A stretch of 64,000 nucleotides of DNA from Elusimicrobiota bacterium (GCA_016180815.1 JACPAN010000011.1:78392-142391); one strand, 5' to 3'; numbered from the stretch's first letter, positions 34,204-43,600 are shown. Program-made: numbers and translations. Notes: generated from the letters alone by a model not told the origin.

Positions 34204-35127
34204 ATGATGCTTATTGTTTACGCGATTGCGGTCTTATTCACCGTTGTTTTGTTGGCGAATTCGATTCAAGTCGTGCGCCAGCATGAGCGCGGCCTTGTGG
34301 AAACCTTGGGTAAATTTTCAAACATCGTGGAACCGGGATTGACCCTCATCATTCCGTATATCCAGGACTTGCGCCGCGTTGACGTGCGCGAACAGGTCAT
34401 CGACGTCCCTCCTCAGGAAGTCATCACCAAGGACAATGCGACCGTCACGGTCGATGCCGTGATTTATTTCCAAGTGACGGATCCCTTCAAAGTTGTTTAC
34501 AACATCAGCAATTTCGCCCTGGCCGCCACGAAACTGGCTCAGACAAATTTGAGAAACATCGTCGGCGACATGCAGCTTGATGAGACGCTGACCTCGCGCG
34601 AACGCATCAACACCCATTTGCGCCAGGTGCTCGATGAAGCCACGGATAAATGGGGCGTGCGCGTGGCCCGGGTTGAAATTCAAAAGATCGAGCCGCCTCG
34701 CGACATCACGGACTCCATGAGCAAACAGATGAAAGCGGAACGCGAAAAGCGCGCGGCCATTTTAGAGGCCGAGGGCGTCAAACAATCCGCTATTTTGCGG
34801 GCCGAGGGCGACAAGCAGTCGAACGTTTTAAAGGCCGAGGGTTCCAAAGCCGCGGCTATTCTGGAGGCCGAGGGCCGGGCCCTGGCCATCGCCAAAATCG
34901 CGGAGGCGGATAAATTCCAGATTGAGACTGTCTATAGCGCCATTCACACGGGCCGTCCCACCAACGATCTCATCGCGATCAAATATATGGAAACCTTGGC
35001 TAAAATCGCGGACGGCGAAGCCACGAAAATTTTCTTGCCGCTGGAGAGCTCGGGGCTTTTGGGTTCCTTGGCCGGTGTTTCGGAATTATTCAAGAAAGAC
35101 GGCAAAGCCGCATCGCCTGCGAAATAA
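34204..35127 (+). CDS. SPFH/stomatin-family membrane scaffold (paraslipin/QmcA-like)
   Basis: A 307-residue slipin. An N-terminal transmembrane helix (residues 1-22) leads to the SPFH domain (VRQHERGLVETLGKF, VDVPPQEVITKDNATVTVDAVIYFQVTDP, RNIVGDMQLDETLTSRERIN). A helical flotillin-like arm follows with repeated AEGxKQxxxLxAEG units (residues about 190-240). These proteins form large ring-like membrane assemblies. Its neighbour nfeD completes the usual pair. ATG at 34204 or 34207 follows AAGGGGGGATC. Confidence 0.93.
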   Translation: MMLIVYAIAVLFTVVLLANSIQVVRQHERGLVETLGKFSNIVEPGLTLIIPYIQDLRRVDVREQVIDVPPQEVITKDNATVTVDAVIYFQVTDPFKVVYNISNFALAATKLAQTNLRNIVGDMQLDETLTSRERINTHLRQVLDEATDKWGVRVARVEIQKIEPPRDITDSMSKQMKAEREKRAAILEAEGVKQSAILRAEGDKQSNVLKAEGSKAAAILEAEGRALAIAKIAEADKFQIETVYSAIHTGRPTNDLIAIKYMETLAKIADGEATKIFLPLESSGLLGSLAGVSELFKKDGKAASPAK

Positions 35128-35149
35128 CGAATCGGCGACCTTCGACGTT

Positions 35150-36259
35150 TTGAAATCAGCCATCGGACTTTATATTCACATTCCTTTTTGCCGCCGCCGT
35201 TGCGGTTATTGCGCTTTTGCCACTGTTGCCAATGAGGATCGCGCGTTATGGGAGCGCTATCTCAACGCATTGCGCGTTGAAATGAAAGCTTGGACGGGTG
35301 TTGCCGTGGACACGGTATTTTTAGGCGGCGGGACGCCTACTCTTTGGCCTGCGGATTTGCTGGTCCGTTTGGCCGGATGCCTAGGGGAATCGTTCGACAT
35401 CAACAAAGAGGCTGAATGGACGATCGAGGGTCATCCTTCGACTTTAATCGGGAGCGAGGGGGAGGGAAAATTAGTCCGTTTGGTTGAATCCGGGTTCAAC
35501 CGGTTAAGCCTGGGCATTGAAAGTTTCGAGGCTGGCACGTTGTCTAGATTGGGCCGCGAGTACAGCCTGGAGGATGCTGCGCGAGTTATCAGCGCGGCCC
35601 GCGCCGCCGGATTCGTCAATATTAATCTTGACCTGATTTCCGGTTGGCCCTGGGAGGATATGTCCGCGCACCGCCGTTCGCTGGATCAGGCGCTTTCGCT
35701 TCAACCTCAACATATGAGCGTTTATTCCCTGAAAATCGAAGAGGGGACGCCCTTCGCCAAGGAAAAAATTTCGCTCAATTGCGACCTGCAAGCGGATTAT
35801 TATCAGATGACTCATGAGACGCTCGCGGCCGCGGGATTCAGGCATTACGAAGTGGCGAATTTCGCCCGTTTAGGTTTTGAGGCCCGGCATAATTTGAAGT
35901 ATTGGCATTATCAGGATTATCTGGGCCTGGGCGCGGCGGCCTCAAGCAAAATCAACGGAAAAAGTTTCGTGAATGCGCGCGGGCTTGACGCTTATTTGGA
36001 GCGCATGCAAGAAGGGCTTTCGCCGGCTGTCGATGAAGAATCGCTCGATGACGAAGAGATCAACCGGCGGCGGACGATTTTAGGCCTTCGGCTCGGCGAA
36101 GGCGTCGAGCAGGCGCTGCTTGAGCGCTATGGAGATCCTGAAGCCGTGAACAATTTCCGCAGTCGCGGCTATTTAGTCGAAGAAAACGGCCGGTCGCGTT
36201 TGACGCCCGATGGCTGGCTCGTTTCCAATCAATTGTTTATCCATGTCCTTGCCGCCTGA
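35150..36259 (+). CDS. hemW: Radical SAM heme chaperone HemW-like
   Basis: A radical SAM protein related to coproporphyrinogen III dehydrogenase; HemW proteins deliver heme. I place the start at TTG 35150, giving 369 residues beginning MKSAIGLYIHIPFC. The upstream frame overlaps the slipin gene and has no homologous look. The [4Fe-4S] motif is CxxxCxxC at C14, C18, C21. GGGTPTLW, the ISGWPWE block and YEVANFAR..FEARHNLKYW are HemW-like. There is no clear ribosome site. The last 17 bases overlap the next gene. Confidence 0.9.
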   Translation: MKSAIGLYIHIPFCRRRCGYCAFATVANEDRALWERYLNALRVEMKAWTGVAVDTVFLGGGTPTLWPADLLVRLAGCLGESFDINKEAEWTIEGHPSTLIGSEGEGKLVRLVESGFNRLSLGIESFEAGTLSRLGREYSLEDAARVISAARAAGFVNINLDLISGWPWEDMSAHRRSLDQALSLQPQHMSVYSLKIEEGTPFAKEKISLNCDLQADYYQMTHETLAAAGFRHYEVANFARLGFEARHNLKYWHYQDYLGLGAAASSKINGKSFVNARGLDAYLERMQEGLSPAVDEESLDDEEINRRRTILGLRLGEGVEQALLERYGDPEAVNNFRSRGYLVEENGRSRLTPDGWLVSNQLFIHVLAA

Positions 36260-36953
36260 ACTGAGCATCGCCGTCTGCGCTAAGGATGAGGAGCGGACGT
36301 TGGGTGGGGTTTTGGAATTGCTGGCCGCTTTGCCGATCAGCAAAGAAATTTTAATCGTCGACGATGGGTCGCGGGATCGGACCAATCGAATCGCCAAGGA
36401 ATGGGCGGCGCGTTATGATTTTATCCATCTCCTGGAGCACGGCCGTTCTTTAGGCAAGGGTGCGGGTCTCAGAACCGCGCTAGGCGCCTCATCCGGAGCG
36501 TATTTCGCCATCCAAGACGCTGATTTGGAATACGACCCCAATGATATCCCCAGATGTTTCCAAGCCATGAAAGAGCGCCGTTGCGATATTTTTTTCGGCA
36601 GCCGTTTTTTGCAGCCCAACCCGACACATTACCCCCTGTTTTTCTGGGGCAATAAAATCGTCTCTCGATGGGTGTCTTTATTGACGGGCGTGCGCATCAC
36701 CGACGCTTATTCCGGGCGAAAGTTTTTTCGCACCGAATTTTTGAAAAACTGGGGCATCGAATCCGGCGGCTTCGAAGTCGAGGCTGAGTTGGCGGTCAAA
36801 ACCGGACGCGCCGCAGCCGGGGGAAAGCTCGTTTATGGGGAGCTGCCCATCGTTTACGCTCCCCGCACCATGGCCGAGGGCAAAAAAATCAGAACTACAG
36901 ACGGCGCGCGGGCCGTGATCTCCTCTTTGCGTTGGCGTTTGCGCCTTGGCTGA
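36243..36953 (+). CDS. Family 2 glycosyltransferase (dolichol/polyprenyl-phosphate sugar type)
   Basis: A 236-residue GT-A transferase. ATG 36243 starts a good family match (MSLPPELSIAVCAKDEERTL). The nucleotide-sugar site includes ILIVDDGSRD and the metal-binding region FAIQDADLEYDP, followed by FGSRFLQ. It resembles DPM1-like enzymes that load a mannosyl or glucosyl unit on a lipid phosphate. It lacks the C-terminal membrane helices some relatives carry. The acceptor is unknown. It overlaps hemW slightly and shares the operon with the small coiled-coil gene below. Confidence 0.85.
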   Translation: MSLPPELSIAVCAKDEERTLGGVLELLAALPISKEILIVDDGSRDRTNRIAKEWAARYDFIHLLEHGRSLGKGAGLRTALGASSGAYFAIQDADLEYDPNDIPRCFQAMKERRCDIFFGSRFLQPNPTHYPLFFWGNKIVSRWVSLLTGVRITDAYSGRKFFRTEFLKNWGIESGGFEVEAELAVKTGRAAAGGKLVYGELPIVYAPRTMAEGKKIRTTDGARAVISSLRWRLRLG

Positions 36954-37020
36954 TAGCGGATATTTTACCGGCATCCGTCTGGCATCGATCGCTGATAAAA
37001 CAGATAATGAGGGGCTGTCA

Positions 37021-37455
37021 ATGGATTTTATTGTTCTCTTTTGCGGCCTTCTTTGCGCGGCGGCCTTGGCTCTCGCTTATTGGGCTTGGCGGCGGCTGAG
37101 GTTGATGCATCGCGCGGCGAATGCCGAATCTCCCGCGGCGATGCCTGCCCCGCAGGTCCCATCCGTTCCCTCGGCGCCAGGCGCATCGGCAGCGGATGAT
37201 CGGCCGCGGGCTAACGCCTTATCATCCGACGCCGGCGATCCCGAAGCTCAAATCAAGCGTTTGGCTGAAATTGTCCGGACTCTTGAGCTGACCCATTTCG
37301 AAGCTTTGCGCGTGATGGGCGGGCGGCTTGATGCGATTGAAGAATCGGCCGTTCGTCTGCAGAAGGAATTAATCGAGCGTCTGGATTCGTTGGAACAAAG
37401 GACTCATGCTCCGGCTCAACCCACCCAAGAAACTAAGCCCCCTCCGTTCGTTTGA
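37021..37455 (+). CDS. Small membrane-anchored coiled-coil protein
   Basis: A 144-residue protein without a recognised family. ATG 37021 with GAGGGG in front is preferred to an earlier frame start. Residues 4-24 form a transmembrane helix (IVLFCGLLCAAALALAYWAW), followed by a proline/alanine-rich stretch and a heptad-patterned helix (about 75-130, IKRLAEIVRTLE..LDSLEQRT). The end overlaps the nucleotidyltransferase gene by about 50 bases. Function unknown. Confidence 0.6.
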   Translation: MDFIVLFCGLLCAAALALAYWAWRRLRLMHRAANAESPAAMPAPQVPSVPSAPGASAADDRPRANALSSDAGDPEAQIKRLAEIVRTLELTHFEALRVMGGRLDAIEESAVRLQKELIERLDSLEQRTHAPAQPTQETKPPPFV

Positions 37456-38554
37456 CGGCCGCCTCTATCTGGTCGGCGGCTGGGTGCGCGACCGTTTGCT
37501 GGGCGTCGAATCCAAGGATTTTGATTTTATCGTGGAAGGAGACGACGCCCTTTACCATGAGGCGTTATCCCTGCTGTTGAAAACTTTTCCACCGGAGCCG
37601 GGCTCGCGCCGGGAATTCGCTCAATTTAGAACGCTACGATGGGACTCTCCCGGCGGGTGGCGGCTTGATTTGGCGAGGCCCCGTAAGGAAACATATCCTT
37701 ATCCCGGCGCTTTGCCGGTTGTTTCCCAAGCCGCGGATATCGCCGAAGATTTGGGGCGCAGGGATTTTGCGGCCAATGCCATGGCTTGGGGGGTGTCGCG
37801 TCCGGTGGCCGGCCGTTGGGTCGATCGTTTCAACGGCGCCGGGGACGTGCGCCTGAAGCGTCTGCGCATTCTTCACGATAAAAGTTTTGAGGATGATCCG
37901 ACAAGACTGTTGAGGGCCTGGCGTTTGATGCCCCGGCTGGGGTTTTGTTTCGATGAATCAACCGATCAATTGGCGCGGCAGGCTGTCGCCGGCGGCTTGC
38001 TGGAACGCGTTTCCTGGGAGCGCCGTAGGGACGAACTCTTGCGCGCCTTTGAAGAGCCCCGGTGGGCCGGCGCCGTGAGTTATTTCGCCGCCCAAGGCTG
38101 TGATTTTGGATTTTTGCCGCCGATCGGCCCTAACTCCTTAGCCGTTCAATTGCGCGCAGCCGGGCCTTTGGAACGCTTGGCCGCCTGTTACGCCTGGCAG
38201 TTAATCGAGGAGAAACGCCGTATGAAATCGCCGCTTTCCGAGCATCCCTGGCCCCTGCGATCCGTGGGCCGCGCTTTGGGCCAGATCGAATTGTTGGCTT
38301 TTAAAAAATGGCGTCTTTCGCAGCAGCCGGAACCCCTGACGCTGGCCGCGCTTAAAGTCGTGCGTCCGGCTTGGCTCAAAGCGTTTCGCCGGGCGCATCC
38401 GGCTTTGCTTAACGGCCGCGATCTAAAACGCCTGAACGTCGGCGAACGCTTGCGGGGTTCGATTTTGGATGAGGCGTTGAATTTGGTTCTTGAGGGCCGC
38501 TTGGCCACGCGCCGGCAGGCATTGGTTTGGCTTAAAGGACGGATCAAGGCATAG
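37406..38554 (+). CDS. tRNA nucleotidyltransferase / poly(A) polymerase family protein
   Basis: A class II nucleotidyltransferase head domain of 382 residues. LVGGWVRDRLLGVESKDFDFIVEG has the GG and DxD metal-binding signature. RRDFAANAMAW and LRILHDKSFEDDPTRLLRAWRL are the conserved family blocks. It may add CCA to tRNA or act as poly(A) polymerase; the short C-terminal half shows no HD phosphohydrolase domain. I cannot separate CCA-adding from A-adding specificity by eye. The ATG at 37406 overlaps the upstream gene. An M50 protease gene follows two bases later. Confidence 0.88.
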   Translation: MLRLNPPKKLSPLRSFDGRLYLVGGWVRDRLLGVESKDFDFIVEGDDALYHEALSLLLKTFPPEPGSRREFAQFRTLRWDSPGGWRLDLARPRKETYPYPGALPVVSQAADIAEDLGRRDFAANAMAWGVSRPVAGRWVDRFNGAGDVRLKRLRILHDKSFEDDPTRLLRAWRLMPRLGFCFDESTDQLARQAVAGGLLERVSWERRRDELLRAFEEPRWAGAVSYFAAQGCDFGFLPPIGPNSLAVQLRAAGPLERLAACYAWQLIEEKRRMKSPLSEHPWPLRSVGRALGQIELLAFKKWRLSQQPEPLTLAALKVVRPAWLKAFRRAHPALLNGRDLKRLNVGERLRGSILDEALNLVLEGRLATRRQALVWLKGRIKA

Positions 38555-38556
38555 TC

Positions 38557-39177
38557 ATGGATTTAAGTTTATTAATTGAATTGCCGTTGCTATTTTTTTC
38601 CATCATCTGCCATGAGTATTCGCACGGAGCGGTCGCCGAAAAATTCGGGGATGATACGGCCAGGGTGATGGGCCGGCTGACGTTTAATCCCCTGCCTCAC
38701 ATCGATCCCATGGGCACGATTTTTTTGCCCTTAATGTGTTTTTTGACGAACGCGCCTTTATTCGGCTGGGCCAAACCCGTGCCCGTTAATCCTTCCAGGC
38801 TGGATCGCCAGCCGCTGTCTCTTTTTCTTGTGTCCGCGATTGGTCCCATGACCAACCTTTTTCTGGCTGCGGCCGCGGCTTTGGGGCTTGCCGTGACGGT
38901 CAGATGGCTGCCCGCCCCCTGGCAGGATCCGTTATTGATTCGCGTTTTCAATTACACCATCATCATTAATCTTTACCTGACGGTTTTTAATCTCATGCCG
39001 ATCCCGCCTTTGGACGGTTCCAAAGTGCTTGAGGTCGTCTTGCCGCCTTTATGGCGGCAACAGTATGAACGCCTGGCGCCCCATGGGTTTCTTATTATTT
39101 TGTTGCTCATGATGACCGGGATTTTCGGGCGCATTGTGACCCCTATTGTATACTTGCTTTACCGTCTTTTGGTGTGA
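38557..39177 (+). CDS. Site-2-protease-like membrane metalloprotease (M50)
   Basis: A 206-residue intramembrane protease of the short M50/YwhC type. The zinc site HEYSH (H19-H23) lies in the first helix and the third ligand region NLMPIPPLDGSK (Asp153) in a later helix; four to six transmembrane stretches are visible. It lacks a PDZ domain. Such enzymes cleave membrane-bound substrates; targets are unknown. The gene has a trpS neighbour, an arrangement seen in other phyla (M50, trpS, scpA, scpB). Confidence 0.92.
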   Translation: MDLSLLIELPLLFFSIICHEYSHGAVAEKFGDDTARVMGRLTFNPLPHIDPMGTIFLPLMCFLTNAPLFGWAKPVPVNPSRLDRQPLSLFLVSAIGPMTNLFLAAAAALGLAVTVRWLPAPWQDPLLIRVFNYTIIINLYLTVFNLMPIPPLDGSKVLEVVLPPLWRQQYERLAPHGFLIILLLMMTGIFGRIVTPIVYLLYRLLV

Positions 39178-39184
39178 ATCCTCG

Positions 39185-40198
39185 ATGAAAAAACGCGTTT
39201 TTTCCGGTATCCAGCCTTCCGGCATCGTTCATCTGGGGAATTATTTTGGGGCGCTTAAAAATTGGGTGGCTCTTCAGACCGAACATGAATGTTTGTATTC
39301 CATCGTCGATTTGCACGCGATCACCGTGGCCCAGGAACCCGGGGAGCTCAAAAAAAACATCAGGACCACGGCCGCTTTATGTTTGGCGGCCGGAGTCGAT
39401 CCCAAGCGTTCGATTCTTTTTCTTCAGTCGGATGTGGCGGAGCACAGCGAGTTGGCTTGGATTTTAAATTGCCACGCGTATTTCGGCGAATTGCGGCGCA
39501 TGACCCAGTTCAAGGACAAAGGCGGCGATCAGGAGTCGACGACCGTCGGCCTTTACGATTATCCGGTGCTCATGGCCGCGGATATCCTTCTTTACGGCAC
39601 TCGCGGCGTTCCGGTCGGCGATGATCAGCGCCAGCATTTGGAATTGACCCGGACCATCGCCCGGCGATTCAACGGCCTTTACGGCGATGTTTTCGTTGTT
39701 CCCGATGCGATTATCCCCGAAGCAGGAGCCCGGGTCATGGCCTTGGATGATCCGTCCAAGAAAATGAGCAAAAGCGCTTCTTCGGTTTCCAGTTACATCG
39801 CTTTAACCGATACGGACGATGCGATACGGGCCAAGTTCAAGACCGCGGTCACCGATTCCGGGCGCGAGATCATTTATGATGAAGCCGGCAAACCGGCCAT
39901 CGCCAACCTGTTGACGATCTACAGCTTGGTGACGGATAAGTCCGTCGCCGCTTTGCAAGAACAGTACCGGGGCCAGGGATATGCCGCCTTTAAAAAAGAT
40001 TTGGGCGCAGCCGTGATCGCGTTTGTGGCGCCCATCCGCGAACGTTTCAATCATTGGATCGCCAATGCCAATCAGCTTGAAGGCATTTTGAAGGAGGGCG
40101 CGGAAAAAGCCCGCGCCCTGGCGGGACCGTTGCTGGGCGCCGTTAAAGAGCGCCTTGGGCTGGGATTGGGAAAGCAAAAGCTTATCGGGAAATACTAA
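39185..40198 (+). CDS. trpS: Tryptophanyl-tRNA synthetase
   Basis: Charges tRNA-Trp. I start at ATG 39185 (MKKRVFSGIQPSG), giving 337 residues; the longer frame overlaps the M50 gene. The class I HIGH motif is HLGN at residue 16 in GIVHLGNYFGAL, and the KMSKS motif is KKMSKSASS near residue 193. The tryptophan-binding GDDQRQHLELTR is present. Full length and unremarkable. Confidence 0.96.
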   Translation: MKKRVFSGIQPSGIVHLGNYFGALKNWVALQTEHECLYSIVDLHAITVAQEPGELKKNIRTTAALCLAAGVDPKRSILFLQSDVAEHSELAWILNCHAYFGELRRMTQFKDKGGDQESTTVGLYDYPVLMAADILLYGTRGVPVGDDQRQHLELTRTIARRFNGLYGDVFVVPDAIIPEAGARVMALDDPSKKMSKSASSVSSYIALTDTDDAIRAKFKTAVTDSGREIIYDEAGKPAIANLLTIYSLVTDKSVAALQEQYRGQGYAAFKKDLGAAVIAFVAPIRERFNHWIANANQLEGILKEGAEKARALAGPLLGAVKERLGLGLGKQKLIGKY

Positions 40199-40221
40199 AC
40201 TTAAGACCGGCATTTGCAGCG

Positions 40222-40938
40222 ATGACTCAACGCAACGAATTTGAAGTTCACCTTGAGCTTTACGAGGGCCCTGTGGCCCTGCTTTTGCATCTCATAGAAA
40301 AGAATAACCTCAATATTTTTGACATTCCTATCGCAAAAATCACCCAGGAATACCTGAAATATATTGATTTCATACGCTCGATCGAAGCCGAGGTGGCGGG
40401 GGAATTTTTGGTCATGGCCGCCACGCTGATGCAGATCAAGGCGCGTTTGCTTCTTCCGGTCGTCACTGCGGCCGGGGCCCAAGCCGATCCTCGTGAAGAA
40501 TTGATCAACCGGCTGCTGATGGCGCAGCGATTCGGGAAAGCGGCCCAGCTCTTGGCCGAACGCGCGCGTTTGATGGAAGGTTTCACTCTTCGCCCGCCTC
40601 CTGTTTTTGAGGATGAGGAATATACCGTCGTGCAAACAAACTGGGACCTGATGGAGGCTTTCAAAAAGGTGCTCGAAGAGTTCGAAGCCGCACACGGCGA
40701 CGCGCTCGCCATCAGAACGGATCCCTATCCCGTTGAAGCGAAAATGGAGAAAATCCAGAGACTGTTGATCGAAAAGAGCACATTGCCGTTGAAAGAAGTT
40801 TGGGAAAGCGAGCAAGCCAGAGGCGGTTTGATTGCGTGCTTCCTGGCGGTTTTGGAATTGATCAAACGCGGCTTTTTGCGCGCCGTGCAAAAAGGGCCAT
40901 ACGGCGAAATATTCTTGGTGAAAGTGTTGTTAAGCTGA
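40222..40938 (+). CDS. scpA: Segregation and condensation protein A
   Basis: The kleisin subunit of the SMC-ScpAB condensin, 238 residues. The N-terminal FEVHLELYEGPVALLLHLIEKNNLNIFDIPIAKIT is diagnostic; the C-terminal winged helix ends near RGFLRAVQKGPYGEIFLVKV. It ends with TGATG shared with the scpB start, so the two are coupled. The SMC gene is not in the window. Confidence 0.94.
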   Translation: MTQRNEFEVHLELYEGPVALLLHLIEKNNLNIFDIPIAKITQEYLKYIDFIRSIEAEVAGEFLVMAATLMQIKARLLLPVVTAAGAQADPREELINRLLMAQRFGKAAQLLAERARLMEGFTLRPPPVFEDEEYTVVQTNWDLMEAFKKVLEEFEAAHGDALAIRTDPYPVEAKMEKIQRLLIEKSTLPLKEVWESEQARGGLIACFLAVLELIKRGFLRAVQKGPYGEIFLVKVLLS

Positions 40939-41636
40939 TGGACATTCAATTGGAAAAAATTTTGGAAGCCCTATTGTTCGCCAGCGATGAGCCGTTGACG
41001 TTGCGGCGTCTGCGGGAAATTTTAAAGCCCGAGACCGCGCCTGCGGGCGACGCAACCCAGGCCGCTGCAGAGGAGGCTGCGCCGCAGCCATCCGCCGCTG
41101 CGGCCAATGCTTCTGCTGCCGAAGATTCCGGGGACCAGTCTGATTTCGACGGGCGCATCATGAAGGCCCTGGAAACCGTCAAGGCAAAATATGCCGATTC
41201 AGGCTCGCCGGTGGTTATTTTGGAAGTTGCCGAGGGCTGGCAATTTGCGACCAACCCCAAATACGCCGTTTGGGTCAAAAAGCTTTATAAAAATAAAACA
41301 AGTTTCCGCTTGTCGCAGGCTGCGATGGAAACGTTGGCCATCATCGCTTACCGCCAGCCCATCACCCGCGCCGAAATCGAGGAAATCAGAGGCGTGGAAG
41401 CGATCGCGGCCCTGGAGACCCTGCTCGAGAGAAATTTCATTCGCACCGCCGGCCGTAAAGAGACCGTCGGCCGTCCTATTCTTTATGCCACGACCCCGGA
41501 GTTCATGCGTCAATTTGGATTGAATACCCTTAAAGATCTTCCTGTTTTAGAAGAGCCCCCCGCCTCATCGGCGGGCCATGAATCCGGTCCCCAAACTCAA
41601 GAAACCATCCGGACTCCGAACAACGAACAAAATTAA
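40938..41636 (+). CDS. scpB: Segregation and condensation protein B
   Basis: The partner of ScpA, 232 residues from ATG 40938 (shares one base with the scpA stop). MDIQLEKILEALLFASDEPLTL is the ScpB opening; SQAAMETLAIIAYRQPITRAEIEEIRGV and GRKETVGRPILYATTPEFMRQFGL are the signature blocks. An Ala/Pro-rich low-complexity insert (residues about 32-68) separates the first motif from the rest and is longer than usual. The last 59 bases overlap the next gene. Confidence 0.94.
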   Translation: MDIQLEKILEALLFASDEPLTLRRLREILKPETAPAGDATQAAAEEAAPQPSAAAANASAAEDSGDQSDFDGRIMKALETVKAKYADSGSPVVILEVAEGWQFATNPKYAVWVKKLYKNKTSFRLSQAAMETLAIIAYRQPITRAEIEEIRGVEAIAALETLLERNFIRTAGRKETVGRPILYATTPEFMRQFGLNTLKDLPVLEEPPASSAGHESGPQTQETIRTPNNEQN

Positions 41637-42639
41637 GCCCAAATTTTTCGGCGTCGCTTTTTTTCTTTCCACCGTTTGCTTGCGCCCTGCGGCTTGGGCC
41701 GAATCCGTTGATTTGGTGATTTTAGACGCCGCGTCTGCTTGCCCCTCGGTGAGCGGCGTTTTTTGCCTGAAGCCCGAAGATTTCCGGTTTTGGGCCGGGC
41801 AGCCCAACGGATTGCCGGCGAGGTTCCTTCGCGCTTTTCGGGAGCGGGGTTTGCGTCGGGGGGTGTTTTGGATATCGGCTGATGAGCCGAGACCTGCGCA
41901 GGAAGCCCGGTTTGCTCAATTGCTGGACGCGCTCAAGAAGCACGGATTCGAGCCCGGCGAAGTGCCGGTTGAGCCTGTGCGTCTCGAGACGCCGGTCCGT
42001 CTTTGGGGTAGACGCCTGATCGCTGTTGCGGCCGCTTGTTCGACATTGTTGGTGTTGCTTCTGCGGCCGCCGTCGCCCTGGGCCGGCTTTTTTTTGTGCC
42101 TCGGCGGCGGATCGTCGGCCTGGGCGATTTTGCAGACCGACGCCTTTCGATCGCAATTGGAGCCTGTTTATTTCGTGAGTTTTATTTTTCTTTTCCCATT
42201 TTTTGTCGCGTTCATGCGCAGCCGGGTTTTCGGATGGGAGCACTTGGCGACGGCGGCTTTAACGGTTGTTTTGGCGACCGCAGCCTTAGCCAGACTCGAT
42301 GCCCGTTGGCCCGTGACCATGAACGAACATACTTGGCGCGATTGGATGGATGTGCATATCGGTTTAAGACCGAGGATTAAGGAAGTGTTCGGCTGGCTAT
42401 GCTGGTTTTTGATTTCCCGCCGCCGGCCTGAGACGGCGAGGCGTTGGTTTCCTCTGGCGTTGTTCGGCCCGGCAGCTACCATCAACAGTTTTTTGCACGC
42501 GCATACGCCTTGGCTGTATATTATTCAGCGCTCCTTATTCGCTTTTGCGTTCGCTTGGGTGTCGTCGACAGTGATCGAGCGTTTGATTCAAAAGAAGCGG
42601 CCGGTGTCGGCTGATCGTGAGTTCTCCGGGGTTCGATGA
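41578..42639 (+). CDS. DUF5693-like multi-pass membrane protein
   Basis: A 353-residue membrane protein. A signal-like helix (residues about 22-40, ending AAWAES) precedes a soluble stretch (45-135), then several transmembrane helices (about 142-160, 165-180, 190-210, 220-240, and later). GPAATINSFLHAHTPWLYIIQRS near the C-terminus resembles the conserved end of DUF5693 proteins that lie next to csaB in Firmicutes and others. That is exactly the neighbour here (ATGA overlap). It may help export or modify the pyruvylated polymer; function is unproven. The ATG lies inside scpB; a later start is possible. Confidence 0.6.
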   Translation: MNPVPKLKKPSGLRTTNKIKPKFFGVAFFLSTVCLRPAAWAESVDLVILDAASACPSVSGVFCLKPEDFRFWAGQPNGLPARFLRAFRERGLRRGVFWISADEPRPAQEARFAQLLDALKKHGFEPGEVPVEPVRLETPVRLWGRRLIAVAAACSTLLVLLLRPPSPWAGFFLCLGGGSSAWAILQTDAFRSQLEPVYFVSFIFLFPFFVAFMRSRVFGWEHLATAALTVVLATAALARLDARWPVTMNEHTWRDWMDVHIGLRPRIKEVFGWLCWFLISRRRPETARRWFPLALFGPAATINSFLHAHTPWLYIIQRSLFAFAFAWVSSTVIERLIQKKRPVSADREFSGVR

Positions 42640-43574
42640 AAAGGAGCCTGACGGCGGTCGCCGGTTATTTCGGTCGCGGGAATTTCGGCGATGATTGGCT
42701 GTATCAGGCCTGGCTCAATCAACTCAACGGCGCGGAAAATACCGTTGAGTGGCCGAGGGTTTGGCCCGGATGGTTATTGAACAGAACGATCAAGCGCGCC
42801 GTATTCTTAGGCGGCCTATTCCAGGATTTAACCAGCCGGCGCAGTCTGGCCTGGTATCTTTTGGCCGCCGCTCTCGCGCGCCGGAGGGCCGAAGAAGGCG
42901 TTTCGTTCGAAGCGGCGAGCATCGGTCCGATCGGACGTCCGATGTCGCGGGAATGGATGAAGCGTTTTCTGAGCGTCTCCGCCTCTCAAATGAGATTTGT
43001 CGTCAGAGACGAAGCCTCGCTGGAGCTTTTGCGCCGCTGGGCGCCTTCGGTTGAAGCGCGCCTTGAGCCTGATCCGACATGGTCGGCGCCTTGGCCGTTG
43101 CCGAGCATCGACCCCGATGAGACGATCGGCCTGTTATTAAACGGTTCCCTTCGCCATGGCGATTTGCTCCAGGCGCTATCGGCGGTAGCAATCCATCCGA
43201 AACTGGCCGGGCGTTTGGTTTTGATCCTCTCTCATCCGGCGTCGGATCAATGGCAGGCGAAATGGCTGATGCGCCATGCAGGCCGCGTCTGGCCGACGAT
43301 TGTTTACCGGCCGGGGGGCATCGAGGAATTTTTGAGCCGGATGAACCGATGCCGGGCTTTGATTTCTTTGCGCCTTCACGGCGCGATCGCCGGCCTTCGG
43401 GCGGGTCGCCCGGTCGCCGGTTTTGAACCCCCCGGTTTGCCGGGAGCTCTTGAGAAAATCCGCACCATGGCCTTGCCTCCTGGGCGCCGGCTCGAGTGGT
43501 TCGGCGCCCAGAGGCGTCTTTTGGATTGGCTTGAAGCCGGTACTGGAATTTTGACTCCCAAGGTGTTAAGCTAA
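42636..43574 (+). CDS. Polysaccharide pyruvyl transferase-like protein (CsaB-like)
   Basis: A 312-residue member of the polysaccharide pyruvyl transferase family. GYFGRGNFGDDWLYQAW matches the CsaB opening (GYYGxGNxGD) and SLRLHGAIAGLRAGRPV the sugar-binding helix near the end. CsaB adds pyruvate ketals to cell-wall polymers, which anchor S-layer-homology proteins in Firmicutes; here the acceptor is unknown. No SLH domain protein is seen in the window. It overlaps the DUF5693-like gene upstream. Confidence 0.82.
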   Translation: MKRSLTAVAGYFGRGNFGDDWLYQAWLNQLNGAENTVEWPRVWPGWLLNRTIKRAVFLGGLFQDLTSRRSLAWYLLAAALARRRAEEGVSFEAASIGPIGRPMSREWMKRFLSVSASQMRFVVRDEASLELLRRWAPSVEARLEPDPTWSAPWPLPSIDPDETIGLLLNGSLRHGDLLQALSAVAIHPKLAGRLVLILSHPASDQWQAKWLMRHAGRVWPTIVYRPGGIEEFLSRMNRCRALISLRLHGAIAGLRAGRPVAGFEPPGLPGALEKIRTMALPPGRRLEWFGAQRRLLDWLEAGTGILTPKVLS

Positions 43575-43600
43575 AAGTAGATCCTGGCATTGTCTGAGTT

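Noticed and set aside
38557..39177. RseP-type site-2 protease
   Set aside because: There is no PDZ domain and the protein is only about 200 residues, so the short M50 type fits better.
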